Source: Acidobacteriota bacterium (GTDB taxonomy: Bacteria > Acidobacteriota > Terriglobia > Terriglobales > Acidobacteriaceae). From it: a stretch of 64,000 nt of DNA. The translations under genes were made by a program, and so were the position numbers. The notes under the pieces were generated by a model, which made no database searches, was not told the DNA's origin, and saw only the letters and a list, made by a program, of their open reading frames with translations. This document shows, one piece after another, positions 17,501-25,934 of this stretch (the stretch's first letter is position 1; the number at the start of each line of letters is the position of its first letter). The stretch spans positions 62,001 to 126,000 of the forward strand of contig JARLGI010000011.1 of assembly GCA_031296115.1 (NCBI GenBank), written 5' to 3'.

Positions 17501-18859
17501 ATGTTTGAGAACCTGACAGACAAGCTGCAGCGCGCATTCAAGAATCTGCGCGGCCAGGGCACGCTGACGGAAGAGAACATCGACGAAGCGCTGAAAGAAA
17601 TCCGCATGGCGCTGCTCGAAGCCGACGTGAATTTCAAGGTCGTCAAGGAACTGGTCGACCATATTCGCGATAAGGCGCTGGGCCGGGAAGTGATGACCGC
17701 GCTGTCGCCCGCCGAGCAGGTCATCAAGATTGTCCGCGACCAGCTGATTGCGGTTCTCGGCAAAGACACGGCCAAGCTGAAGTTCGCTTCACAGCCGCCG
17801 ACGGTCGTCCTCATGGCCGGCCTGCAGGGTTCCGGCAAGACCACCACCTCCGGCAAGCTGGCGAACTGGCTCAAGAACGGCGGCCACCGGCCCATGCTGG
17901 TGTCCGTGGACGTCTACCGTCCCGCGGCGCGTGAACAGCTCAAGGTCGTCGCCGCCGCCATCAAGGCCCACATCTACGAGGGCAAAGTCGAAGAGTCCAA
18001 CACCGCGACAGTCGAGCGCCTGGTGAAGGAAGCGCGCCGCGAGGCCATCAGTAATGGCTGCGACGTACTCATCGTGGACACCGCCGGCCGTCTCCATATC
18101 GACGAGCTGTTGATGGAGGAGATGCAGTCGCTGAAGAAGATCCTGAACCCGCAGGAGATCCTCTTCGTTGCCGATGCCATGACCGGCCAGGACGCAGTAA
18201 AGTCCGCCGACGAGTTCCACAAGAAGCTGACGCTCACCGGCGTCGTGCTGACCAAGATGGACGGCGACGCGCGTGGCGGCGCAGCGTTATCGATTCGCAA
18301 CGTCACCGGCCAGCCCATCAAGTTCATCGGCGTCGGCGAAAAGTATGACGCGCTGGAGCCCTTCCATCCCGACCGCATCGTCGGACGCATCCTGGGCATG
18401 GGCGACATCCTCTCGCTGATCGAAAAGGCGGAGGCCAGGCTCGACAAGGGCAAGTCAGAAGAGTTCGCGCGCAAGGCGATGAGCAGCGACGGCTTTTCGC
18501 TCGAGGATTTCCGCGACCAGTTGCGCCAGGTGAAGAAGCTGGGCTCCCTGCAAAGCATCATGGGCATGATGCCGAAGATCGGTCCCTTCGCGAACATTCA
18601 GAAGTCGGCCGACAAGGTGGATGAGAAGCAGATCAATCGCGTCGAGGCCATCATCAATTCCATGACGCCTTACGAACGTGACCACCACGAGGCCATCAAT
18701 GGCAGCCGGCGCAAACGCATCGCTCGCGGCTCGGGTACCAGCGTGCAGGAAGTGAACCAGTTGCTGCGCCAGTACGCGCAAATGCGCAAGATGTTCAAGA
18801 GCATGGGCAAGCCCAGCTTCGCCCGCCGCATGGCGGGCATGAAATTTCCCGGAATGTGA
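17501..18859 (+). CDS. ffh: Signal recognition particle GTPase
   Basis: A 452-residue Ffh of normal length. The N domain starts MFENLTDKLQRAFKNLRGQG. The G domain has GLQGSGKTTT, DVYRPAAREQL, DTAGRLHID and TKMDGDARGGAAL. The M domain has the methionine-rich finger and SRRKRIARGSG, which contacts SRP RNA, ending in MRKMFKSMGKPS and the FPGM tail. It targets nascent membrane proteins with 4.5S RNA to FtsY. I do not see the RNA gene in this window. Confidence 0.97.
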   Translation: MFENLTDKLQRAFKNLRGQGTLTEENIDEALKEIRMALLEADVNFKVVKELVDHIRDKALGREVMTALSPAEQVIKIVRDQLIAVLGKDTAKLKFASQPPTVVLMAGLQGSGKTTTSGKLANWLKNGGHRPMLVSVDVYRPAAREQLKVVAAAIKAHIYEGKVEESNTATVERLVKEARREAISNGCDVLIVDTAGRLHIDELLMEEMQSLKKILNPQEILFVADAMTGQDAVKSADEFHKKLTLTGVVLTKMDGDARGGAALSIRNVTGQPIKFIGVGEKYDALEPFHPDRIVGRILGMGDILSLIEKAEARLDKGKSEEFARKAMSSDGFSLEDFRDQLRQVKKLGSLQSIMGMMPKIGPFANIQKSADKVDEKQINRVEAIINSMTPYERDHHEAINGSRRKRIARGSGTSVQEVNQLLRQYAQMRKMFKSMGKPSFARRMAGMKFPGM

Positions 18860-18913
18860 TTGTCGAATACGACTCGGTGGTTAGCAAATTGCGATTCGCT
18901 ACTTCTTACCATT

Positions 18914-18954
18914 TGTCATCCTGAGCGACGAGCGCAGCGAGGAGTCGAAGGAAC
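18914..18954. repeat. TGTCATCCTGAGCG-type dispersed repeat
   Basis: The unit begins TGTCATCCTGAGCG and ends GAGTCGAAGGAAC, with a GAGCG-rich middle. A second copy in the opposite sense is at 47041-47094. Both lie at gene ends. Repeats of this kind are abundant in Terriglobia genomes; the identity is by eye. Confidence 0.6.
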
Positions 18955-19029
18955 TCCCGGTGAAACCAGGGATGGGTTATCAGCTCGGCCGCAAAGGGAA
19001 GGGGGTGTACTAATGCGTCATCAGAATGT

Positions 19030-20061
19030 TCACAGCATCTGCGTGCCCCAGAGGTCGTGCAGGTGCAGCACTCCCTGAAGCTGGCCGCTCTCATCGACCA
19101 CGGGAAGCGAAGTAATTTTCTTCTGCTCCATGATGTCGAGGGCCGTAGTGGCGAAGGCGTCAGGCCAAACAACGCGCGGCGAGCGGGTCATGCATTCGCC
19201 GGCCGTTCGGTCGAAGACTTCCTTGCCATGCCGCTCGAGCAGGCGGCGCAAGTCGCCATCGCTGATGAGCCCGACCAGTTTCCCACTCTCGACCACGGTC
19301 GTCATTCCCAGTCCCTTGCGCGACATCTCGTAGATGACCTGGCTCATCTGCGTGCCGGGTTCGACGCGCGGAATGGCGTCGCCGCAATGCATCAACGTTG
19401 AGACTCGCGCGAAGCGCTTGCCCAGTTTGCCGCCGGGATGAAGGTTGGCGAAATCTTCCTCTTTGAACCCGCGACGGTCGGAGAGAGCAACCGCCAACGC
19501 ATCGCCCAGCGCGAGCATGGTCGTGGTCGAAGCAGTGGGCGCGAGTCCGAGCGAGCAGGCTTCATGCGCGACCGAGCAGTCGAGCGCGATGTCGGCGGCC
19601 TGCGAAAGCGTGGATTGATTCGCGGGCCCGGTTTTCGAAGTGAGATCGTAGCACGTCATGGCGATCAGCGGCACGGCGAGCCGCTTTACCGTCGCCAGCA
19701 GTTGCAGGATCTCGCTGGTCTCGCCACTGGCGGAAAGTGCCAGCACGACATCGCCGCGGACCACCATGCCCAAGTCGCCATGCAGCGCCTCCGCGGGATG
19801 CAGAAACAGGGCGGGACTTCCGGTCGACGTCAGGGTTGCGGCGACTTTGCGAGCGACGATTCCGCTCTTGCCCATGCCCGTAACGACGACTCGCCCAGCG
19901 CAGTTGTAGAGCAGATCGACGGCGCGTTCGAAGTCAGCCGCCATCGGGCCGGCAATGCGGTCAGCGAGCGCACGCAAGGCTTCGGCCTCGATGCGGACCA
20001 CCCGTTCGCCAACGTCCTTCGTGATGATTGGAAGCTTGGAGCTGCGGTTGGGTTCCGTCAT
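19030..20061 (-). CDS. kdsD: D-arabinose-5-phosphate isomerase, KpsF/GutQ family
   Basis: A 343-residue protein with an N-terminal SIS sugar-isomerase domain (VVVTGMGKSGIVARKVAATL, then HPAEALHGDLGMV and LSASGETSEI) and two C-terminal CBS domains (from about 215 and 280). The enzyme turns ribulose 5-phosphate into arabinose 5-phosphate, the first step to Kdo for lipopolysaccharide, which fits the lpt genes at 5.5-8.6 kb. Its ATG overlaps the stop of the rodZ-like gene by four bases. kdsA, kdsB and kdsC are not in the window. Confidence 0.93.
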   Translation of the reverse strand: MTEPNRSSKLPIITKDVGERVVRIEAEALRALADRIAGPMAADFERAVDLLYNCAGRVVVTGMGKSGIVARKVAATLTSTGSPALFLHPAEALHGDLGMVVRGDVVLALSASGETSEILQLLATVKRLAVPLIAMTCYDLTSKTGPANQSTLSQAADIALDCSVAHEACSLGLAPTASTTTMLALGDALAVALSDRRGFKEEDFANLHPGGKLGKRFARVSTLMHCGDAIPRVEPGTQMSQVIYEMSRKGLGMTTVVESGKLVGLISDGDLRRLLERHGKEVFDRTAGECMTRSPRVVWPDAFATTALDIMEQKKITSLPVVDESGQLQGVLHLHDLWGTQML

Positions 20062-20951
20062 TGCGCCGCCGCATGCGGTTGCAGTCCGTGAGAGTTGAAG
20101 ACGAGCACCTGTTCGTCATTGTCGCCGCCGGTTAGCGGAACGTTCTGTCCATTAAACGAAAGTTCCACGACGCCGGCGTTGCCGGTCCAGAAGACGATTT
20201 GATTGGAAGCGCGCACGGTCTTGACTTCCGTGGGATAAATGATGCCGCGCACCAGGATCTTGCCGTCGGACTTGATCGACACCCAGGCTCGGTCCTTGGC
20301 GCGGACCGTGACTTCAAATGGTGGCGTAGCGTCGCTGGCTGTCGCGGCGCCTGCGGCTGGTCCTGCCGATTCGCCATCCGGCGTGTTCTGTGTTGCCGCT
20401 GGCTTGGTCGCCGCGGAGACGGTCGATGCGAGCTCGTGATTGCCATCCGCAATAGGCACGGCTGGCGGCACAGCCGACGCGGACGCAGCAGTGCTGGCAG
20501 GCTGCGCTCGTTCGCGAACCCGTTGGCGATAGAGTTGCCAGCCGCCGGCCGCGCCGGTGACGACCACGAGGAGAATCAGAACCGTGATCAACGGGAATCC
20601 AGAGCGAGTGTTCTTGCTGCCGGACGTCAGGTCGGTTCGGGCACCGCCGCTTTGCTCGGGGACGAGATGAGCGTCGAGGCCTTTTTCTCCGGCGGCAGTG
20701 AGATATTCGGCAACCGCCTGGTCATCGTCGATGCCCACGTACTTGGCATAGGCGCGAACGTAGCCGCGGTTGAAGATTCCGCCGGGGAGCAATTCAAATT
20801 GTTCTTCTTCGAGTGCGCGGAGCAAGCGCGTGCCAATCTTCGTATTCGCGGCAATCTCGTCGAGCGAGATGCCACGCATCTCGCGCTCCCGACGCAGGCG
20901 TTCACCGAATGCGCTCACGCTTCTCTCACTGTGGTCAAATGACTGGCGCAA
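20058..20951 (-). CDS. RodZ-like membrane protein with HTH and DUF4115
   Basis: A 297-residue protein with an N-terminal RodZ-type HTH (about 14-85, FGERLRREREMRGISLDEIA ... GGIFNRGYVRAYAKYVG). One membrane helix follows (about 119-140, FPLITVLILLVVVTGAAGG), then an Ala/Pro/Thr-rich periplasmic linker and a C-terminal DUF4115 beta domain (about 210-292, RAKDRAWVSIKSDGKILVRG). RodZ links MreB filaments to the elongasome; that role is known for the family and inferred here. The gene ends in a four-base overlap with kdsD, tying envelope shape and Kdo synthesis into one transcript. Confidence 0.87.
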   Translation of the reverse strand: MRQSFDHSERSVSAFGERLRREREMRGISLDEIAANTKIGTRLLRALEEEQFELLPGGIFNRGYVRAYAKYVGIDDDQAVAEYLTAAGEKGLDAHLVPEQSGGARTDLTSGSKNTRSGFPLITVLILLVVVTGAAGGWQLYRQRVRERAQPASTAASASAVPPAVPIADGNHELASTVSAATKPAATQNTPDGESAGPAAGAATASDATPPFEVTVRAKDRAWVSIKSDGKILVRGIIYPTEVKTVRASNQIVFWTGNAGVVELSFNGQNVPLTGGDNDEQVLVFNSHGLQPHAAAQ

Positions 20952-21146
20952 CTGAGCTTACCTGACTATGGTCGAATCATATGAAGTAGCGTTGGGAGTG
21001 TCAAACCAGTCAGGCAAAACTCCTTACGATGCAGTCGGTTGCGGGTGGTCTTTCGGATGATAGATTTGTTCGCGGTGCTTGTGGCAACGACAATTGGAAT
21101 AGGAACGGACAGTGTTTTTCCGGTAGTATAGTTACGCTCCGAGAAC

Positions 21147-22313
21147 GTGCTGTTCTGGCTTAACCAGCTTGGAGTCTCGAGTTTGCCGAAACTCCACTTC
21201 CGCCGCCGCAAGAGCGCAAGCGTGGAAGACACCTGCTCAGGTTCTCGCATGCCATTCCGAGCTACAGACGAAGATCGCCAATCCTCTGAGTTGAAGATCT
21301 TTCACGACGTCGCTAAGGCCCTGACCTCAACCCTGGATCTCGACACCGTTCTGCAAACCATCATGGAAAAGATGGCGGCCCATTTTGAGCCGGCAACCTG
21401 GGGTTTTCTGATGCGCGACGAGGCGACCGAGGAGTTCTTTTACGCCGCCGCGGTAGGAAGGGGTTATGAGAGCATCAATGCGCTGATTTTGAAGAGTGGC
21501 GAGAGCCTGCCACGCTGGGTGATCGAGCACGGCAAGCCGTTGATCATCCCGGACGTCAATCACGACGATCGCATTCAGCGCGCCGGGAACAACGATACAT
21601 TTGCCGACGGCTTTTCGGTGGTGTGCATGCCCGTGCGCACCGGCCGCAAGGTCCACGGCATCATCCAATTGGTGAACATTGACATGCGGACTTATTCCCG
21701 CAACGAAATGCTGTTGCGAACACTGGCCGACTATGCGGCCATCGCCATTGAGAACGCGCGTGCCGTCCATCGCATCCAGGAACTCAGTATCACCGATGAC
21801 TGCACCGGCTTATACAATGCGCGCCATCTGTTCACCGTGCTCGCAGAAGAGGTACACCGCTCCAAGAGGTTTGGCTACGAATTCAGCCTTTTGTTCCTTG
21901 ACTTGGATCACTTCAAGCGAGTGAACGACGAGTATGGCCATCTGATCGGCAGCAAACTTCTGGGACAGGTTGGGAAGTGCCTGCGGGAGAATCTCCGCCT
22001 GGTGGACGCGGCCTTCCGCTATGGCGGCGATGAATTTGCCATCCTTCTGCCACAGACCTCAAAGGATGCGGCGCTGTTCGTGGCACGGCGCCTGATGAAG
22101 GTATTTCGCAGTAAACACTGGTTGCCGGGCGAAGCCGGTTCGTTGTGGGTGCGGGCCAGCATTGGAATCGCTGCCTATCCAGGGGACGCCAATACGCCCC
22201 AGGCGATTGTGCAACGCGCTGACGAGATGATGTACGAAGTGAAGCAAGGTGGGCGGAACAACATCGGAGTAGCAGGGATCGGAATCGTAGGGACCGAGGA
22301 AGCGCGCGACTAG
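21147..22313 (+). CDS. GAF-GGDEF diguanylate cyclase
   Basis: 388 residues from GTG 21147; a second possible start is ATG 21249. The GAF sensory domain spans about 50-200 (DTVLQTIMEKMAAHF ... VHGIIQLVNIDM). A GGDEF domain follows (about 215-380), with the metal/nucleotide residues in FLDLDHFKRVND and an intact GGDEF at 293-297. An RxxD inhibitory site (RLVD, 284-287) sits exactly five residues upstream, so c-di-GMP feedback inhibition is expected. The product should make c-di-GMP in response to a ligand or redox state sensed by GAF. No membrane segment is seen. Its stop overlaps the stop of the convergent next gene inside CTAG. Confidence 0.93.
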   Translation: MLFWLNQLGVSSLPKLHFRRRKSASVEDTCSGSRMPFRATDEDRQSSELKIFHDVAKALTSTLDLDTVLQTIMEKMAAHFEPATWGFLMRDEATEEFFYAAAVGRGYESINALILKSGESLPRWVIEHGKPLIIPDVNHDDRIQRAGNNDTFADGFSVVCMPVRTGRKVHGIIQLVNIDMRTYSRNEMLLRTLADYAAIAIENARAVHRIQELSITDDCTGLYNARHLFTVLAEEVHRSKRFGYEFSLLFLDLDHFKRVNDEYGHLIGSKLLGQVGKCLRENLRLVDAAFRYGGDEFAILLPQTSKDAALFVARRLMKVFRSKHWLPGEAGSLWVRASIGIAAYPGDANTPQAIVQRADEMMYEVKQGGRNNIGVAGIGIVGTEEARD

Positions 22314-23236
22314 TTACTGCTCGCCGCTTTCTCGGCGGGCTGCCATGCGCTCGGGTTCGCCGGCGCATTGAAGTTGACGCCGAAATCCCAGACATACAGG
22401 TTCATCTCCTGCGGCCCCAGCATTTCGACAACAACGTATTCGCCCGGAGGAAGATCGGCGTTGGGAACCAGTTTGACCCACTCGCCAGTTCCAATCTTGC
22501 TGGCCGTTGTGGGAAGCAAGCTGCTCTCCTGGCTCACCTTGCCGGAGAAGGTGACTTTCAGGTTGCCGATGATGCGCACGCCATTCCGGGTTTTGGCACG
22601 GACTAGGCGGAAACGATCCCCCAACGCAACATCGTTTTGCGGGCCTTCGTCAATATCGATGTAAATGATTGGACGCTCCTGGTGCGACTGTACTAGCGCG
22701 TGCTCACCCTTGATCTCGAAATTCTGTTTGGCACTCGACAGCGGATTGATCGAAGCGCGCAGGGTGTTCTTCTGTCTCGCCTTGTTTAGTTCACTGCCGT
22801 TTTGCACGATCTCGGCCAGTTCGGGCTTACTCTGGTAAAGGTCAAACAGGAAGACGCCGCCTGTGCCAGGCAAACGCAGTCCCGGCGCGACCTCCGGCGA
22901 GTTGGACTCCTCTTTCTCCCGTTCCTCTCTTTCCTCCGGTGTCTCTGCCCGCCGTTTCACGAGTTTGCCGCTACTCAGATCGGATTCGTACTTCTTGGTA
23001 GCGTCCCAGTCGATGAGCGAAGTCGGAATATCCTCCCATTCGTAACGCTCTGCGCTGAGGTAATGGACGCGGTCACCCTGGATCTCGTACTTCACCACCG
23101 ATTGATAAGAGCCGTCCTTCAGGATGAGCCGCTTGCTCACCTGCTGGGCGCTCGATGCGGTTGCGCACAGCAGCAAGAGTATCGCGGCAGCAATCAGCAC
23201 CGCGCGAAGGGTGGCGTTTGGAGAACAGCTGCGCAT
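22310..23236 (-). CDS. Secreted hypothetical protein
   Basis: About 308 residues from the ATG at 23236, chosen because a signal peptide follows at once (LRAVLIAAAILLLLCATASSAQQ). The frame stays open upstream to 23470 but without protein character. The mature part starts with a short SLA1/SH3-like stretch (KRLILKDGSYQSVVKYEIQGDRVHYLS), then a Glu/Arg-rich charged segment, then a beta-rich region with IIYIDIDEGPQNDVALGDRF and a final GEYVVVEMLGPQEMNLYVWDFGV. I recognise it only as an acidobacterial-type secreted protein of unknown function. It is transcribed away from cydA; their shared upstream region carries a CRP-type palindrome. Confidence 0.78.
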   Translation of the reverse strand: MRSCSPNATLRAVLIAAAILLLLCATASSAQQVSKRLILKDGSYQSVVKYEIQGDRVHYLSAERYEWEDIPTSLIDWDATKKYESDLSSGKLVKRRAETPEEREEREKEESNSPEVAPGLRLPGTGGVFLFDLYQSKPELAEIVQNGSELNKARQKNTLRASINPLSSAKQNFEIKGEHALVQSHQERPIIYIDIDEGPQNDVALGDRFRLVRAKTRNGVRIIGNLKVTFSGKVSQESSLLPTTASKIGTGEWVKLVPNADLPPGEYVVVEMLGPQEMNLYVWDFGVNFNAPANPSAWQPAEKAASSN

Positions 23237-23365
23237 CCTCACTAGTCTAGCTCCGAAAGCCTCGCGCAGGCGCGGCAAGCCGGTTCGGCATCTGCGCCGG
23301 CGATTTGCACCACCGTCAATTCCGCGCCGCTGCACTGTCGTCACCGTCCCATCTTCCAGCAGTCT

Positions 23366-23381
23366 TGTGACGCCAATCACA
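23366..23381. promoter_or_regulatory. Perfect CRP-type palindrome upstream of cydAB
   Basis: The sequence fits TGTGA-N6-TCACA exactly (spacer CGCCAA). It is centred about 118 bases before the cydA ATG and about 137 before the start of the divergent secreted protein. Binding by a CRP/FNR-family regulator is inferred from the consensus; no such regulator gene is in the window. Confidence 0.5.
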
Positions 23382-23491
23382 GCCTCATGGCAGTGCGGCG
23401 GTGAACAATGAGAGGCGATTGAGGTAGAACAGTCGCAGGCAGATCTTATCGTTTCGCCCTCCCCGGGCAATGTTCTTCATAGAGGTAATGC

Positions 23492-24871
23492 ATGGATAGC
23501 GCACTCCTGGTACATCGGTTGCATTTTGCGTTCACCGTCACCTATCACTACCTGTTTCCGCAATTGACCATGGGCCTGGCGCCGTTGATTTTGATCCTGA
23601 AGACGCTCGCGATTCGGAAGAACGATGAGCGTTATGACCGCGCCGCCCGCTTCTGGGCAAAGATCTTCGGTATTAACTTTGTCATCGGCGTCGTTACTGG
23701 TATCCCGATGGAGTTTCAGTTCGGCACCAACTGGTCGTATTTCTCCCGCTTCGCTGGTGGCGTAATCGGCCAGACGCTGGCCATGGAAGGCTGTTTTGCC
23801 TTCTTCCTGGAATCGACCTTCCTGGGACTCTTCCTCTATGGCGAGAAGCGGCTGAGCAAGACCATGCACTGGTTCACCGCGTTGATGGTGTTCCTGGGCT
23901 CCTGGCTGTCGGGCTACTTCATCGTGGCTACGGATGCTTGGATGCAGAACCCTGTCGGTTACGAGCGTGGAGCGGACGGCTCGCTGCAGCTGACCAGTTT
24001 CTGGCAGTTGGTACTGAATCCGTGGGCCTGGCTTCAATACGCCCACAACATGAGCGGCAGCGTGATTACGGGTGGATTCGTGATGGCCGCGGTGGGATCC
24101 TTCTACCTGTTGAGCCGCAAGCATGTCGACCAGGGACAGATCTTCGTTCGCGTCGGCGTGATTGCCGCACTGATCTTCAGCGTGCTGCAGCTTTTCCCGA
24201 CCGGCGATTGGGCCGGCCGCATGGTGGCTGAGAAACAGCCGGTTACGCTCGCCGCCATGGAGGCCGTGTGGGAGACCAGTCCCGGAGCGCCCCTGGTCAT
24301 CCTCGGCCAACCGGACGTGGCGCAGCAGAAGATCGACAACGCAATCGTGATTCCCAAGATGCTCAGTTTCTTGACGTGGCGCAGATGGAACGCCGAAGTG
24401 AAAGGGCTGAATCAAGTGCCTAAAGAGGATTGGCCCGACAATGTTCCTTTGCTCTACTACGCCTATCACATCATGGTGGGGCTGGGAACCATCTTCATCG
24501 CCGTCTCGGCGGTAGCGGCTTTCCTGCTTTGGCGCGACAAGCTGTACCAGGCGCGATGGATCCTGTGGGTCCTGCTGCTGATGTTCCCGTTCCCCTACAT
24601 CGCCAATACCGCCGGCTGGATAACGGCAGAGATTGGACGTCAGCCCTGGCTGGTATATGGCCTGCTGCGCACGGCCGACGGCTACTCCAAGATGGTCTCG
24701 GCCGGTAATGGCTGGTTCAGCCTGCTGGGCTTCATGGGAATGTACACCGTCTTGTCGCTGCTGTTCGTGTTCCTGGTGCGGCGCGAGATTGAGCACGGTC
24801 CCGAGCCTGAGCCTGATCCGGCCCTGCCGAAAATCAAGGCAGGTAGTGTTGCTTCCGCAGAGGTGCGATAG
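23492..24871 (+). CDS. cydA: Cytochrome bd quinol oxidase subunit I
   Basis: A 459-residue membrane protein with about nine helices. The N-terminal helix holds the b595 ligand His region (HRLHFAFTVTYHYLFPQLTMGL). GRQPW, the conserved bd-type motif, occurs in ITAEIGRQPWLVYGLLRT. The periplasmic quinol loop is short, as in the short-Q-loop class. The oxidase reduces oxygen to water with high affinity and is relatively insensitive to cyanide and sulfide. An AGAGG box precedes the ATG, and cydB follows two bases after the stop. Confidence 0.96.
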   Translation: MDSALLVHRLHFAFTVTYHYLFPQLTMGLAPLILILKTLAIRKNDERYDRAARFWAKIFGINFVIGVVTGIPMEFQFGTNWSYFSRFAGGVIGQTLAMEGCFAFFLESTFLGLFLYGEKRLSKTMHWFTALMVFLGSWLSGYFIVATDAWMQNPVGYERGADGSLQLTSFWQLVLNPWAWLQYAHNMSGSVITGGFVMAAVGSFYLLSRKHVDQGQIFVRVGVIAALIFSVLQLFPTGDWAGRMVAEKQPVTLAAMEAVWETSPGAPLVILGQPDVAQQKIDNAIVIPKMLSFLTWRRWNAEVKGLNQVPKEDWPDNVPLLYYAYHIMVGLGTIFIAVSAVAAFLLWRDKLYQARWILWVLLLMFPFPYIANTAGWITAEIGRQPWLVYGLLRTADGYSKMVSAGNGWFSLLGFMGMYTVLSLLFVFLVRREIEHGPEPEPDPALPKIKAGSVASAEVR

Positions 24872-24873
24872 CC

Positions 24874-25923
24874 ATGGCAACGATATGGTTCATGATTGTG
24901 GCGGTAATGGTCGCCATGTATGTCCTGTTCGACGGCTTTGATCTTGGGGCCGGCGCTCTCCACCTCATCATTGCCAAGACCGACGAGGAGCGCCGCACCG
25001 TGCTGCGCGCCATCGGTCCGGTGTGGGACGGCAACGAAGTTTGGCTGCTGGCCGCCGGAGGCACGCTGTACTTTGCATTTCCCCTGCTGTACGCCTCCAG
25101 CTTCAGCGGCTTTTATCTGCCGCTGATGATGGTTCTGTGGCTGCTCATGCTGCGGGCCATCGGGATTGAGTTCCGGTCACACATCGGCGATCCCATGTCG
25201 AAGTCGTTCTTCGACGTCATCTTTTCTGTGGCGAGCATCCTGCTGGCCATCTTCTTTGGAGCGGCGCTGGGCAATGTGGTCCGCGGCGTTCCGCTGAACC
25301 CAAATCACTATTTCTTCGAGCCCCTGTGGACCAACTGGCGTGTGGGTGAGCAGAACGGCATCCTCGACTGGTACACGGTGATATGTGGCGTGGTCGCGCT
25401 GGTGACTCTGACGCTGCATGGCTCGCTGTATCTCGCCACCAAGACAGAAGGCGACCTGAACCTGCGCGCCCGCAAGGCTGCGTCGGTACTGTGGCCGGTG
25501 GAGATGCTGCTGACGATCGTTAGCTTCGTTGCCACCGTACTCGTGGTTCCCCATGTGCTGGAGAACTACAGCAAGTGGCCCATCGGATACCTGGTGCCGG
25601 TGGTCGTGTTCGCCAGCCTGGGCTACATGTCGTACGCCCACAACAAAGGAAATGACAAGGGAGCGTTTCTGGCTTCGTGCGGGTATATCGTCGGCATGCT
25701 GGTCGGCGCGGCCTTCGCGCTCTATCCCAATGTCCTGCCAGCCAGCACCGGCCCGGAATACAGCCTGACCATCTTCAACACGGCAGCCGGTTCTCACGGA
25801 CTGGGCGTCGGCTTCGTGTGGTGGACGCTGGGAATGCTACTGGCGATAGGATACTTCGTCTTCATCTATCGCATGTTCCGCGGCAAGGTGAAGCTGGAAG
25901 AAGGCAGCGACCACGGCTACTGA
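24874..25923 (+). CDS. cydB: Cytochrome bd quinol oxidase subunit II
   Basis: A 349-residue CydB with eight or nine helices. The N-terminal VLFDGFDLGAGALHL and GPVWDGNEVWLLAAGGTLYFAFP are hallmark motifs, and GIEFRSHIGDP follows. The C-terminal NTAAGSHGLGVGFVWW is also typical. It completes the bd oxidase with CydA. No cydX-sized open frame is obvious before the terminator at 25948. cydCD maturation genes are not present in the window. Confidence 0.96.
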   Translation: MATIWFMIVAVMVAMYVLFDGFDLGAGALHLIIAKTDEERRTVLRAIGPVWDGNEVWLLAAGGTLYFAFPLLYASSFSGFYLPLMMVLWLLMLRAIGIEFRSHIGDPMSKSFFDVIFSVASILLAIFFGAALGNVVRGVPLNPNHYFFEPLWTNWRVGEQNGILDWYTVICGVVALVTLTLHGSLYLATKTEGDLNLRARKAASVLWPVEMLLTIVSFVATVLVVPHVLENYSKWPIGYLVPVVVFASLGYMSYAHNKGNDKGAFLASCGYIVGMLVGAAFALYPNVLPASTGPEYSLTIFNTAAGSHGLGVGFVWWTLGMLLAIGYFVFIYRMFRGKVKLEEGSDHGY

Positions 25924-25934
25924 GGCAAGCTACG

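Noticed and set aside
23477-24880. 467-codon open frame opposite cydA
   Set aside because: High-GC antisense shadow; cydA on the other strand has all family motifs.
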